This document shows, piece after piece, positions 7,732 to 16,398 of a stretch of DNA of 24,765 nucleotides. Where the stretch lies: the NCBI GenBank assembly GCA_038240295.1, contig JBBSDW010000029.1:1-24765 (forward strand), read 5' to 3'. The translations under genes were made by a program, and so were the position numbers. This DNA is from JABDDM01 sp038240295. GTDB taxonomy: Bacteria; Bacteroidota; Ignavibacteria; Palsa-1295. The notes beneath the pieces are model-generated. The model saw only the letters and a list, made by a program, of their open reading frames with translations, was not told where the DNA came from and ran no database searches. How positions within the stretch are numbered: the stretch's first letter is position 1; each line of letters starts with the position of its first letter.

Positions 7732-8409
7732 CACAGTCAGGAAAAGACCGTTGAAATTATTGAGGAATACGCCAGCCGTGCTCTCGATGCCTTGCCCTGG
7801 ATAAGGGATGACATAGTAACGGAGGTTCGCGCCGAAGGTCGACTTTTTATCGAGACCGAAATTCGCACCCACGCCGACAAATCCACCCGGCACCGGCTTA
7901 ACCGACGCACTGCCAAATGCGCTAAAGAACTCTTTATAGGCTGGAGTGGTAACGATGAAGACTGGGCCTGCTCCGGCCGTTACGTAAGGCCGGAAGTTAT
8001 CGCTCAACATATCTCTGAGCAGCCGATACTGAGCGCTGAATATCACGGGTACGACAAAAATGCGGTTGATCTTGATCTCTGTTTCAAGTCCAAATTCTTT
8101 AGGACCCTTCGCTGTGCCGAGATCGAGCGAAACCATGCCTGTAATATTCGCACCGATATAACGCGAATAATAGCCGCCCCCTCCAAAGCCATAGTCGCTA
8201 AAGAACGCGCTAATGCCCCAGGTATTGGGATAGGTGACGTCGGAAGCCTCACCTTTATCGATGAGCGGACGCGGCGATTGAAAAATGATCGCGCTATCGG
8301 TCGTGCCGCCCGTTTCGGCAGGCGTACTCGAGCTCTGAGCACTCGCGAAACGCGGCAGAAGTGTCAGAACTGCAAGAGCAAAGATGAAAAAAACGCTTTT
8401 CGAGTTCAT
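7711..8409 (-). CDS. Outer-membrane beta-barrel protein
   Basis: A clear signal peptide (MNSKSVFFIFALAVLTLLPRFASA, cleavage before QSSS) is followed by about 208 residues. These contain alternating short aromatic strands (YSRYIGANITGMVSLDLG, VIFSAQYRLLRDML, FRPYVTAGAGPVFIV, FGANLRYYVIPYPGQ) and the end LTVNYGFNF with a C-terminal phenylalanine. This is the usual look of a small outer-membrane barrel of the OmpA-like/porin type. ATG 8409 is preferred over TTG 8415 because GGTGG lies just upstream of it. It is 103 bp downstream of the rlmI-like gene on the same strand and converges on the kinase gene. The substrate, if any, is unknown. Confidence 0.85.
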   Translation of the reverse strand: MNSKSVFFIFALAVLTLLPRFASAQSSSTPAETGGTTDSAIIFQSPRPLIDKGEASDVTYPNTWGISAFFSDYGFGGGGYYSRYIGANITGMVSLDLGTAKGPKEFGLETEIKINRIFVVPVIFSAQYRLLRDMLSDNFRPYVTAGAGPVFIVTTPAYKEFFSAFGSASVKPVPGGFVGVGANFGLDKKSTFGANLRYYVIPYPGQGIESTAGVFLNNFNGLFLTVNYGFNF

Positions 8410-8512
8410 AAGCAACCACCGATCAAAAGGGACAATAAATGGTATATCCCTGCTTTATCTAACTTCCGCCGTGCAACAAATAGTTACACTTCTTGCTGAA
8501 AAGACCCGCCTG

Positions 8513-9700
8513 TCAGAGCACCCGCAGGACGAAGGCGTGCAAATATGCGGTTTCTGGCATTCCAACCAGTATTGGGTGATCAATTCCTGCGCCACGCTCT
8601 TCAAGCACCGTTACCGTGCGCCTCGATTTTCGAGCCGCCTCCTGAATGACTTCAGCCAAAAGATCGCGGCTCATGTGATGCGAACACGACGCCGTAAAGA
8701 GAACACCCTCCGGCGCAACAAGTCGCAAGGCATGCTGATTGAGCGACTGATAACTACGCACTGCCTGCGGGAGATCGCGCTTGGACTTTACAAGCGAAGG
8801 CGGATCGACCACGATCATATCGAGGGCTTCAGTTTGCTCCTGCAAAAAATCGAAGCAATCCCGCGCGACCGTCGTGATCTTTTCAGCAACGCGATTGGCC
8901 GAAGCATTCAGCTTCAAACGTTTAAGAGCAGGCACCGACGAATCGACCGCGATCACACTCGCAGCGCCTGCTGCAGCAAGATTGATCGCGAAGCCTCCAT
9001 CATTGGAAAAAAGATCGAGCACTTTCATGCCAGGCTTCACATACCTGCGGAGTTCGGTGCGGTTTTCCATTTGGTCGAGATAGAATCCTGTTTTTTGTCC
9101 CGTCAGGATGTCGCTTGTGAACTTGCTCCCAGCTGAATCGGTGATCAGCGCCTCGGCAGAGTCGCCTTTGACGAGACGTTCGATTTGCTCGAGTCCCTCA
9201 AGTGTTCGCGTATGGGTCGCATTTTTTTCGACGATCGCGCGAGGTTTCCATAGCTCTTCGATGAGTGCGATGAGTTCATCCTTCCGAACTTCAAAACCGG
9301 CGGAGCTGATCTGAAACGCGATCGCATCATCAAATTTGTCGATGACGAGTCCAGGCAAAAGATCGGATTCACTGTGGACGATTCGCGCCGAGTTGCGCGA
9401 GCTTAATAGTAAGGCTCTTCGATCAGCGGCAGCGACGAGGCGGCGCCGGAAGAAATCGGTGTCGATCTGTTCGACAGGGTCGCGGGAAAGAATTCGTGCA
9501 GCAATGAGCGAATGCGGATTGTAAAATCCGAAGGCAACGAACCGCTCATCAAGATCGCGGACGATCTTCACAATGCTTCCGGCAGCAATGTTCTTCGGCA
9601 CCTCGACGAATTCGTTGCTGAAGGCCCAGAGGTGGCCCGAATAGATGCGGCGTTCTTCGTTTTTCTTGAGCCGGAGAATAGGGAAGTCGTTGCTGGTCAT
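8513..9700 (-). CDS. rlmI: Class I SAM-dependent 23S rRNA (cytosine) methyltransferase, RlmI family
   Basis: Predicted to methylate a 23S rRNA cytosine at C5; in E. coli, RlmI acts at C1962. The 395 residues match the family length. An N-terminal PUA-type RNA-binding segment (about 8-75, with RRIYSGHLWAFSNEF) and a linker precede the Rossmann methyltransferase. Its SAM motif is VLDLFSNDGGFAINLAAAGA, followed by the acidic AVDSS, the catalytic-loop motif VVDPPSLVKSKRDL and FTASCSHHMS, which carries the expected cysteine. ATG 9700 has no strong Shine-Dalgarno. The gene is transcribed divergently from the lipoprotein gene at 9780 across 79 bp. The family is confident, but the exact target base in this organism is inferred from it. 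Confidence 0.92.
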   Translation of the reverse strand: MTSNDFPILRLKKNEERRIYSGHLWAFSNEFVEVPKNIAAGSIVKIVRDLDERFVAFGFYNPHSLIAARILSRDPVEQIDTDFFRRRLVAAADRRALLLSSRNSARIVHSESDLLPGLVIDKFDDAIAFQISSAGFEVRKDELIALIEELWKPRAIVEKNATHTRTLEGLEQIERLVKGDSAEALITDSAGSKFTSDILTGQKTGFYLDQMENRTELRRYVKPGMKVLDLFSNDGGFAINLAAAGAASVIAVDSSVPALKRLKLNASANRVAEKITTVARDCFDFLQEQTEALDMIVVDPPSLVKSKRDLPQAVRSYQSLNQHALRLVAPEGVLFTASCSHHMSRDLLAEVIQEAARKSRRTVTVLEERGAGIDHPILVGMPETAYLHAFVLRVL

Positions 9701-9779
9701 GTTTTTCGGATAATGAGGAGATGGAACAGCCTTTTGTCATGCTCCGTTTGGCCTCCATCAAGATCATTTTTTTTCAACT

Positions 9780-10325
9780 ATGCGATCTAGTCCGTTTATC
9801 GTCCTCTTCGCTGCCGCACTTGTCGGCATTGCTGCCATTTCAACCAACGGTTGCGGTGTCGAGCCGATAAACAGCACTTTTTCATTCTCGATCATGCAAA
9901 GCGAGGTTGCGGTCGAGCCGGCTTCCGATACATCGCTGCAGCACGTCAGTTATAGCTTTTCGTTTCTTACCACGTCGGCGCTCGATTCGAATGGGACAGC
10001 TCCGCTGCTCATCACAGGTGCAAAACTTGGACGAGCTTCTTTGATCTCGGCCAGTCATGATCTCGGGCGCTTCAGCAACCTTCAACTATTTATATCGAGT
10101 GATTCGATGCCAGAAGTGCTTGCCGCTCAGCTTGCGACGGTGCAGAAGGCCGATAGTTCATTTGTCGACCTCACACCAAATTTTGTTGAGATTCAGCATG
10201 CATTTTTTGATTCGACGATTCATTTAAGACTAACGGGGACACTACTGCGATCCCCCAAAAGCGCCGATACGATCACGCTCAATCCACAGTTCGATCTCAT
10301 TGCGGAGCCTGTTTCGCCGCCTTGA
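9780..10325 (+). CDS. Putative lipoprotein of unknown function
   Basis: I do not recognise the family. The start MRSSPFIVLFAAALVGIAAIS is a good signal sequence. The following STNGC could be a lipobox with C25 as the lipidated residue, although Asn at -2 is not ideal. The rest (about 155 residues) is rich in Ser, Thr, Leu and Phe with alternating hydrophobic positions (VSYSFSFLTTSALD, FDSTIHLRLTGTLL, ITLNPQFDLIAEP), which suggests a beta-sandwich. It lies 36 bp upstream of purM on the same strand and could share its transcript, though a functional link is not obvious. Confidence 0.7.
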   Translation: MRSSPFIVLFAAALVGIAAISTNGCGVEPINSTFSFSIMQSEVAVEPASDTSLQHVSYSFSFLTTSALDSNGTAPLLITGAKLGRASLISASHDLGRFSNLQLFISSDSMPEVLAAQLATVQKADSSFVDLTPNFVEIQHAFFDSTIHLRLTGTLLRSPKSADTITLNPQFDLIAEPVSPP

Positions 10326-10361
10326 TGTTACGACGGTTCACTGTTTACAACTTTGCACAGA

Positions 10362-11417
10362 ATGCCTGAGCCAACCAATGTGATCGATCGACCCGAGCGT
10401 GAAGCCCTGACCTACAGATCTGCCGGAGTCAACATCGACGCAGGCGAGGAACTCGTCCATCGCATCAAGCCGCTCGTTCGCCGAACATTCAACGAACGAG
10501 TTCTTACCGACATTGGCGGCTTCGGTGGTCTCTTCGATGCGCGCTTTCCACAGATGAAATTCCCGGTGCTCGTCGCAAGCACCGATGGAGTCGGCACAAA
10601 GCTCAAAGTTGCGATTATGGCTGGAAAGCACGACACGGTCGGCGCCGACCTCGTTAATCATTGCGTCAACGATATCCTGGTTTGTGGCGCACGACCGCTG
10701 TTCTTTCTCGATTACTTCGCGACCGGCAAGCTCAACGTCGATGTAGGCGAGGCACTTATCACGGGGTTCGTTGCGGGCTGCGAAGCGAACGGCTGCGCTC
10801 TGATCGGCGGCGAGACGGCCGAGATGCCTGGCATTTATCAGGAAAATGATTACGACCTCGCTGGCACCATTGTCGGTGTCGTCGATCGCGAGCGAATGTT
10901 CAATCGCGAGAATGTGCGAGTGGGCGATGTGTTGATCGGGCTAAAGAGCAACGGTCTCCACACGAATGGTTATTCGCTCGCAAGAAAGGCGGTCTTTAGT
11001 AAATATAAAATAGATGACCTGCCGGCAGAACTTGCGGGAAGTTCGATCGCCGAAGCGCTCCTCAAGGTGCACCGTTCGTATCTCAAGCCGATCATGAAGC
11101 TTTTGGAGCGGTTTGAACCGGGCAAGGATATTCATGCGCTCAGTCACATCACGGGCGGCGGACTCGTGGGAAACACTTCTCGCATTCTCGCGGAAGGGCT
11201 GAAGCTTGAAGTCGATTGGAATGCGTGGCAGCGGCCCGCGATCTTTGGTTTCATTCAAGAAAGCGGTAACGTACCGGAGGAAGATATGCGCCGCGCGTTC
11301 AATCTTGGTATTGGGTTTGTGGTCGTTGCTCCGCCAGAGCGTGCTGTGGCACTGATCGCTGATCTCACTGAATCTGGCGAAGAGCCTGTCCGGGTTGGCA
11401 AGGTTGTGAGCGCTTAA
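10362..11417 (+). CDS. purM: Phosphoribosylformylglycinamidine cyclo-ligase (AIR synthetase)
   Basis: ATP-dependent ring closure of FGAM to AIR, the fifth step of purine synthesis, in the cytoplasm. The sequence opens with the typical TYRSAGVNIDAGEELV and continues with the glycine-rich TDIGGFGGLF, the ATP-site signature ASTDGVGTKLKVA (about 72-84), DLVNHCVNDILVCGARPLFFLDYFA, ALIGGETAEMPG and the C-terminal HITGGGLVGN. Length (351 residues from ATG 10362) is normal. ATG 10362 is chosen; TTG 10353 would add three residues. It is followed after four bases by recQ, so the two are probably co-transcribed. Confidence 0.97.
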   Translation: MPEPTNVIDRPEREALTYRSAGVNIDAGEELVHRIKPLVRRTFNERVLTDIGGFGGLFDARFPQMKFPVLVASTDGVGTKLKVAIMAGKHDTVGADLVNHCVNDILVCGARPLFFLDYFATGKLNVDVGEALITGFVAGCEANGCALIGGETAEMPGIYQENDYDLAGTIVGVVDRERMFNRENVRVGDVLIGLKSNGLHTNGYSLARKAVFSKYKIDDLPAELAGSSIAEALLKVHRSYLKPIMKLLERFEPGKDIHALSHITGGGLVGNTSRILAEGLKLEVDWNAWQRPAIFGFIQESGNVPEEDMRRAFNLGIGFVVVAPPERAVALIADLTESGEEPVRVGKVVSA

Positions 11418-11421
11418 AAAC

Positions 11422-13191
11422 ATGTACACGGAAGTTGAATCGCTCGGCATCGTTCTCAACGAGCGATTCGGATTGCCAGGATTTCGCGCGATGCAGCGCG
11501 AAGCGATCGAAGCCATTCTTTCTGGACGAGATGCGTTTATCGTTATGCCGACCGGAGGAGGGAAGTCGCTTTGTTATCAGCTTCCGGCGCTGCTCTTAGA
11601 TGGCATCACGCTTGTGATCTCGCCGCTCATTGCATTGATGAAGGACCAGGTCGATCGACTGACGCGGCTCGGAATTCCCTCGGTTGCATTAAACAGCACG
11701 CTGCATTTTAATCAGAGTCGCGCATTCCTCGAACGTGCGCAGCGCGGTGAGCTGAAAGTAATTTTCGTCGCACCCGAGCGGCTCGAATCGCCAACCTTTC
11801 GCGAAGCCTTGCGGCAACTGAATATTTCGCTCATTGCGATCGACGAAGCGCATTGCATCAGTCAGTGGGGTCACGATTTTCGTACGAGCTATCGCCGCAT
11901 TCCTGCGACCTTCGAATTTTTGCTCGGCGATCGGAGACCTCCCATCGTCGCACTCACGGCCACAGCAACGCCCGAGGTTCGCGCCGATATTGTGAAGCTG
12001 CTTGCACTTCGCGATCCGATCGAGATCGTTACTGGATTCGAGCGGCCGAATGTTCGCTATGCCGTCATGCGCGAAGCGGAGAAAGATGTACGATTGGTCG
12101 ATCTCGTTCGCTCGATCAATGGCGCGAGCGGCTTGATCTACGCCTCTACCAGAAAGAATGTAACAAAGGTCACAGCGCTGCTCGCGCAGAACGGTCTGCA
12201 GGCAGCAGCCTATCATGCAGGTCTTCCGCAGGAAGCGAGGCGGCGTGTGCAGGAAAATTTCCAGTCCGGCAAGACAGCCGTGATCGTGGCTACAAGCGCG
12301 TTCGGCATGGGCATCGACAAGCCGGACATTCGCGCTGTCATCCACTATGATCTGCCTGCAACACTCGAAGCCTATTACCAGGAAGCGGGGCGTGCCGGAC
12401 GTGATGGCGAGGATGCACTCGCGATTCTCTTTTTTTCGAATGCAGATCTTCGGACGCACGAATATCTCATTCGCTCGAACGCGCCGACGGAGGCGGAATT
12501 GCGAGCGGTCTATGTCGTGCTGCATGACCTTGCAATGAACACGCTCGGCTCGATCTATCCCGGATCGATCACGATCGATAAGCCAACGATCCTTAAGCGA
12601 ATTCTGAAACCACAGGCATCGCTGCAACGCATCATGGAAGTGCTCGAAGAAGCTGGTCATATACGTCTTGAACGCTTGGGCGAACGAGAGAAGCAGCCGC
12701 GTTTGCATTTCCTCTCTGCCAGAAATCGGCTCGAAGAAATTTTATTTCGTTCGAACAGTCCGGCATTGAAGACGACGCTTTCGGCATTCATGCGCGTTGG
12801 CGGTGCCGATGCGTTTAATCGTGAAGTACCCATCGACGATGTCGAACTTCGACGAAAAAATCAACTCGATCCCGAAGCGTATCAGCAGGCGGTGCGAATG
12901 CTTGTCTCGCTTGGTGCGCTTGAATATCAAACACCTGCGAAGCAATCACTCTCGACCGAGAGCTACACGCTGCAACTCATCAGCCCTCGCGTGCAGCCCA
13001 CTCGGTTAGATCTGCCGACACGGGCGATCGGAGAACGGCTCGAACATTCGCTCGCAAAACTTCGGCAAATGACCGACTACGCAACCAACTGGCGCTGCCG
13101 AAGCGCACAGATCACCGAATACTTCGGCGAACGTGCGACGAAAGCAAATTGCGGCACCTGTGATGTTTGCTCCAGCAGAGGCGATAGGTAA
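11422..13191 (+). CDS. recQ: ATP-dependent DNA helicase RecQ, short form with C-terminal zinc cysteines
   Basis: A 3'-5' DNA helicase of recombination and repair. The N-terminal helicase half has Walker A PTGGGKS (43-49), DEAH (141-144) in IDEAHCISQWGHDFR, the motif III-like LTATATPEV, ATSAFGMGIDKPDIRAVIHYD and QEAGRAGRDG. The zinc cluster (C559, C577, C580, C583; WRC...CGTCDVC) lies at the very end of the protein. In E. coli RecQ it lies right after the helicase core. About 220 residues, probably winged-helix type, come between core and cluster, and there is no HRDC domain. I know this arrangement from RecQ-like proteins of Bacteroidota. The start lies four bases after the purM stop. Confidence 0.95.
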   Translation: MYTEVESLGIVLNERFGLPGFRAMQREAIEAILSGRDAFIVMPTGGGKSLCYQLPALLLDGITLVISPLIALMKDQVDRLTRLGIPSVALNSTLHFNQSRAFLERAQRGELKVIFVAPERLESPTFREALRQLNISLIAIDEAHCISQWGHDFRTSYRRIPATFEFLLGDRRPPIVALTATATPEVRADIVKLLALRDPIEIVTGFERPNVRYAVMREAEKDVRLVDLVRSINGASGLIYASTRKNVTKVTALLAQNGLQAAAYHAGLPQEARRRVQENFQSGKTAVIVATSAFGMGIDKPDIRAVIHYDLPATLEAYYQEAGRAGRDGEDALAILFFSNADLRTHEYLIRSNAPTEAELRAVYVVLHDLAMNTLGSIYPGSITIDKPTILKRILKPQASLQRIMEVLEEAGHIRLERLGEREKQPRLHFLSARNRLEEILFRSNSPALKTTLSAFMRVGGADAFNREVPIDDVELRRKNQLDPEAYQQAVRMLVSLGALEYQTPAKQSLSTESYTLQLISPRVQPTRLDLPTRAIGERLEHSLAKLRQMTDYATNWRCRSAQITEYFGERATKANCGTCDVCSSRGDR

Positions 13192-13250
13192 ACTTCGGGT
13201 CGCTTCCGGGCCGACGGAAATAATGGGGCAACCTAAATCTCTATCGTGTG

Positions 13251-13272
13251 GAGTCAAGCGCCGCCTTGACTC
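13251..13272 (+). terminator. Hairpin downstream of recQ
   Basis: GAGTCAAG and CTTGACTC form a perfect 8-bp stem with a 6-base loop (CGCCGC), 60 bp after the recQ stop. Only a weak pyrimidine stretch (TCTTTCGG) follows, so termination is plausible but not certain. Confidence 0.35.
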
Positions 13273-13327
13273 TCTTTCGGTTGGGTTGAAGGTTGGGGCC
13301 GGACTGAAATGATGTTGAGAGCGTGAG

Positions 13328-13358
13328 GTAAGATCCTTCGTCGGGCTCAGGATGACTG
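13328..13358 (+). repeat. Dispersed intergenic repeat, core copy
   Basis: TAAGATCCTTCGTCGGGCTC followed by AGGATGACT matches the core of the repeats at 10-72 and 181-243, about 13 kb away. It carries only the core; the diverged 30-base left half is absent. It lies between the convergent ends of recQ and the small lipoprotein gene. Confidence 0.75.
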
Positions 13359-13431
13359 GTACTGATCAAGGTACGTAACCCAGACATTTCGTTTTGTTCG
13401 ATGCTCTAAGCGTACCTGTAGAGACCTCCAC

Positions 13432-13734
13432 CTATTTCAAACCAAGTGTATCCTTGATCGCGTGATAAATGATCACCGTATGCTCGGGATCGCTGGACAA
13501 AGCGGTGGTGGCGGCGACGTAAGATTTTTGATCGGTGTGATAGCTTCGCATGATCGAATCAAGTTTGTACTTAAGCCAGACGCTATCGGCCGTTGGCGGA
13601 GCAGATGATTTTGCTTTTACGAGCGATGATGTCAGACGAACGTAACTGATCTCATCACTCGTGAGTTTGCTCTTGTCGCCGCAGGAAGAAATCAGTAGGG
13701 CGAGAAAAAATATCGCAACGATCTTAGAGTGCAC
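13432..13734 (-). CDS. Small DUF4296-like lipoprotein
   Basis: Signal peptide MHSKIVAIFFLALLISSC with a good lipobox (LISS|C, C18), then about 82 residues. The layout resembles the Bacteroidota DUF4296 family: a first helix (SDEISYVRLTSSLVKAKS), then a segment like 'LDSIMRSYHTDQKSYVAATTALSSDPEHTVIIYHAI'. That resemblance is from memory and is moderate; no function is known to me. The start is GTG 13734, supported by AAAAGGAG six bases upstream, both lying inside the 3' end of the preceding cystathionine lyase/synthase gene. The genes overlap by 11 bp, so translation of this lipoprotein is probably coupled to the enzyme. Confidence 0.8.
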   Translation of the reverse strand: MHSKIVAIFFLALLISSCGDKSKLTSDEISYVRLTSSLVKAKSSAPPTADSVWLKYKLDSIMRSYHTDQKSYVAATTALSSDPEHTVIIYHAIKDTLGLK

Positions 13735-14863
13735 CGAGCGCTCCTTTTACATCTTCCAACAGATCCTCAAGATCTTCGACACCGACGCTTAGCCGGATGA
13801 GACCCGGAGTGATGCCAAGCTGGATACGCCGCTCTTCCGGAATCGAGCCATGCGTCATCGAGATCGGATGACAAACGAGCGATTCGACTCCCCCAAGACT
13901 TTCGGCGAGCGTGAAATATTTCAGGGCTTTGGTGAAGGCGCCAGCGCGTTCGATCGAACCTGTCTCTAATGAGATCATACCGCCAAATCCGCGCATTTGC
14001 TTTTTCGCAAGTTCGTGCTGCGGGTACGTGGGAAGTCCAGGATAAAAAACTTTTTCGATACGCGAATCAGAAGCAAGATGCGTCGCGATGGCCATCGCAT
14101 TCGTACAATGCGCCGACATGCGAAGCGCGAGTGTCTTCACACTTCTCAGCAACAACCAGCAATCGAAGGGCCCAGGCACTGCACCGACCGAATTCTGATA
14201 GAACTTGAATTGCTCGGCGATCTCTGCATCGCTTGTGATGACAGCACCACCGATGAGGTCCGAATGACCGCCGATATATTTTGTCGCCGAATGCAGCGCG
14301 ATATCGATCCCATGATCGAGCGGATTCTGCAAATAAGGAGACATGAACGTGTTATCCACCACGGTACTGATGCCTCGCGGCTTTGCCAGGCGCGCAAGCT
14401 CTGCGAGATCCGTGAGATTCATCATCGGATTTGTCGGAGTTTCGCAATAGATCAGTCGCGTGTTTGGCTTGATCGCCGATTCGATGTTCTTGACATCGCG
14501 CATGTCCACATAGGAGAACATCACGCCATACTCCGAGAGAATACGAGAAAAATATCGGTACGATCCGCCATACATATCGCTGCCAGCGATCACATGTTCG
14601 CCAGATTTTACGATCGATAGAGCGGCGGCGATCGCAGACATCCCGCTCGAAAACGAAAACCCGAACTTGCCATTTTCAAGCGAAGCAAGATTCTGCTCGA
14701 GCGCCTCACGCGTCGGATTGATCGTCCGGCCGTAGTCATACTTCACATGCTCGCCGAGCGTTTCCTGTGCGTAAGTGGAAGTTTGAAAGATCGGCACGGT
14801 GACCGCGCCGGTGCGCGCGTCCGGCTCCTGACCATCATGTATCGCTCGTGTGCTAAAACCCAT
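13724..14863 (-). CDS. Cystathionine gamma-lyase / gamma-synthase family PLP enzyme
   Basis: A PLP enzyme of the Cys/Met metabolism family, 379 residues. Motifs: GFSTRAIHDGQEPD start, YDYGRTINPTRE (the usual YSR..NPTR, here YGR, about 44-52), FSSGMSAIAA, YCETPTNP, VVDNTF and the PLP lysine K195 in HSATKYIGGHSD, then LSVGVED near the C-terminus. Sequence alone does not separate gamma-lyase (cystathionine to cysteine) from gamma-synthase. The cystathionine beta-synthase gene 16 bp upstream makes gamma-lyase the better guess, giving a homocysteine-to-cysteine route. Its 3' end carries the ribosome-binding site and start of the small lipoprotein gene. Confidence 0.93.
   Translation of the reverse strand: MGFSTRAIHDGQEPDARTGAVTVPIFQTSTYAQETLGEHVKYDYGRTINPTREALEQNLASLENGKFGFSFSSGMSAIAAALSIVKSGEHVIAGSDMYGGSYRYFSRILSEYGVMFSYVDMRDVKNIESAIKPNTRLIYCETPTNPMMNLTDLAELARLAKPRGISTVVDNTFMSPYLQNPLDHGIDIALHSATKYIGGHSDLIGGAVITSDAEIAEQFKFYQNSVGAVPGPFDCWLLLRSVKTLALRMSAHCTNAMAIATHLASDSRIEKVFYPGLPTYPQHELAKKQMRGFGGMISLETGSIERAGAFTKALKYFTLAESLGGVESLVCHPISMTHGSIPEERRIQLGITPGLIRLSVGVEDLEDLLEDVKGALGAL
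13735..13748 (-). promoter_or_regulatory. Ribosome-binding site fixing the GTG start of the small lipoprotein
   Basis: On the minus strand AAAAGGAG (13748-13741) is followed by six bases and GTG at 13734. It is one of the clearest Shine-Dalgarno motifs in the window and lies entirely inside the upstream gene. Confidence 0.6.
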
Positions 14864-14879
14864 TCGCTATGTTAAAGAA

Positions 14880-16241
14880 TTAGATATACTCTAAAACGTC
14901 GTGCCGTGTTACAATGCCAACGATGCGGCCAAATTCTTCGACGAGAACAGCGGGTGAGTCCTTGAGCAGCGAAACAGCACGTTTGATATCTGCCGATTCA
15001 TCGAGTACCGGAAACGAGGCCTCCATCACTTCGCTTACTGCCGATTCAAGAATATCGCGATTCGCAAGTGCCTTCGAAGTAAGTCTGTTTTCACGAACGG
15101 CACCGACCGACTTGCCATGTTCATCGATCACCGGCATTTGCGATAATCCTTGATCGCTCATCTGCTTGATCGCGTTCATGACCGTCTCATTCGGGCTAAC
15201 ACCGACAAGACTTCGGATGTCGCTATTCTTTAATTTCGCCGCGACTCCGATCGTCAGCCGGTCCGTCTCAAGCAACCGTTTCTCTTTCAACCATTCGTCA
15301 GAGTGGTGCTTCGTGAGATACCGTTCGCCCGTGTCGCAAATAATGACGACGATCACGCTTCCTTCAGGCGCCGTCTCGGCTACTCGTGCCGCTGCCCAGA
15401 CGTTCATGCCGGTCGATCCGCCGCAGAGCACGCCTTCTTCGCGCGCAAGTCTGCGCGCCATCATGAAGGCATCTTTGTCCGTGACGTTGATGATCTCGTC
15501 GATCACCTTCAGATCGAGATTGCCAGGGATGCGCTCTTGTCCGACACCTTCGATGAGGTAGGGAAGTGCTTCGACAAGTCTATTCGTCTCAAAAAAAGTT
15601 TTGATCGATGAACCGACCGGGTCAGCGCCGATGACTTTGATCTTCGGATTTTTCTCTTTCAGGAACCGTGCGGTGCCGCTGATCGTACCGCCGGTGCCGA
15701 TGCCCGAAATAAAATGGGTGATCTTGCCTTCAGTCGCTTCCCAGATCTCGGGACCGGTGCTGGCATAATGCGCGCCTGGGTTTGCCGGATTGTCGTATTG
15801 ATTCAGCATGTGCGCATTCGGTATCTCTTCAGCGAGCCGGAGCGCGGTGTTGTAATAATATTCGGGTGAACTCGGTTTTGCCGCACTGCTGACGACTACG
15901 ACCTCCGCGCCCATTGCTTTCAGATAACGTACCCGTTCCATCGAAGCTTTGTCCGTCATCACGAACACGCATTTGTAGCCCTTTTGCGAGGCCGCGAGCA
16001 TGATGCCGATACCTGTGTTGCCGCTCGTCGGCTCGACAAGTGTGCCGCCGGGCTTGAGTTTGCCTTCTTTCTCCGCGGCTTCGATCATGCGAATACCGAT
16101 GCGGTCCTTGACCGAGCCGCCGGGATTGAGCTCCTCAAGCTTGCCAAGCACAAGCGCCTTGCTACTTTTTGGCACAACTTTCTTAAGCTTCAGAAGCGGC
16201 GTCTTCCCAATAAAATCAAGTATCGACTCGGCGTAGATCAT
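14880..16241 (-). CDS. Cystathionine beta-synthase with C-terminal CBS pair
   Basis: PLP enzyme condensing homocysteine with serine to cystathionine, or acting as a cysteine synthase-like enzyme. The fold-type II core runs to about residue 330. It has the PLP lysine K45 in NPGGSVKDRIG, SGNTG (73-77), which holds the substrate carboxylate, and the phosphate loop GTGGT (182-186). The tail (about 335-453) is two CBS repeats (ETVMNAIKQMSDQGLSQMPVIDEHG and VSLLKDSPAVLVEEFGRIVGIVTRHDVLEYI), as in eukaryotic-type enzymes; such tails often bind adenosyl ligands. There is no N-terminal heme domain. ATG 16241 starts the operon with the gamma-lyase/synthase gene. The first-choice function rests on the CBS tail and the neighbour. 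Confidence 0.93.
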   Translation of the reverse strand: MIYAESILDFIGKTPLLKLKKVVPKSSKALVLGKLEELNPGGSVKDRIGIRMIEAAEKEGKLKPGGTLVEPTSGNTGIGIMLAASQKGYKCVFVMTDKASMERVRYLKAMGAEVVVVSSAAKPSSPEYYYNTALRLAEEIPNAHMLNQYDNPANPGAHYASTGPEIWEATEGKITHFISGIGTGGTISGTARFLKEKNPKIKVIGADPVGSSIKTFFETNRLVEALPYLIEGVGQERIPGNLDLKVIDEIINVTDKDAFMMARRLAREEGVLCGGSTGMNVWAAARVAETAPEGSVIVVIICDTGERYLTKHHSDEWLKEKRLLETDRLTIGVAAKLKNSDIRSLVGVSPNETVMNAIKQMSDQGLSQMPVIDEHGKSVGAVRENRLTSKALANRDILESAVSEVMEASFPVLDESADIKRAVSLLKDSPAVLVEEFGRIVGIVTRHDVLEYI

Positions 16242-16398
16242 GTGTTGTGCGTGGTGTGGTCTGCAAATATACCGGATGGAAGCGAATGAAAGTCTTCAAC
16301 GGTCACGCTCGGGCACCTCAGTGCCTTTCGTCGTGGAACTTGATGGTGGAAGAATATCATTGTCCTCCACGAGTTCAGATCACGTTTGACTACAGCAG

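Noticed and set aside
8384..9136. 250-codon plus-strand ORF over the barrel-protein start and rlmI
   Set aside because: It crosses two minus-strand genes whose proteins carry a signal peptide and methyltransferase motifs; the plus-strand text shows neither.
9701..9779. Regulatory RNA or operator in the 79-bp divergent gap between rlmI and the lipoprotein
   Set aside because: No inverted repeat or conserved motif stands out; it only needs to hold two promoters.
11689..12708. 339-codon minus-strand ORF opposite recQ
   Set aside because: Antisense to conserved RecQ helicase motifs; the translated text is Arg/Cys-rich with no recognisable domain, as expected from codon bias of the real gene.
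13192..13431. Small gene between recQ and the lipoprotein
   Set aside because: No ORF with plausible start and composition; the stretch holds a hairpin and a repeat copy only.
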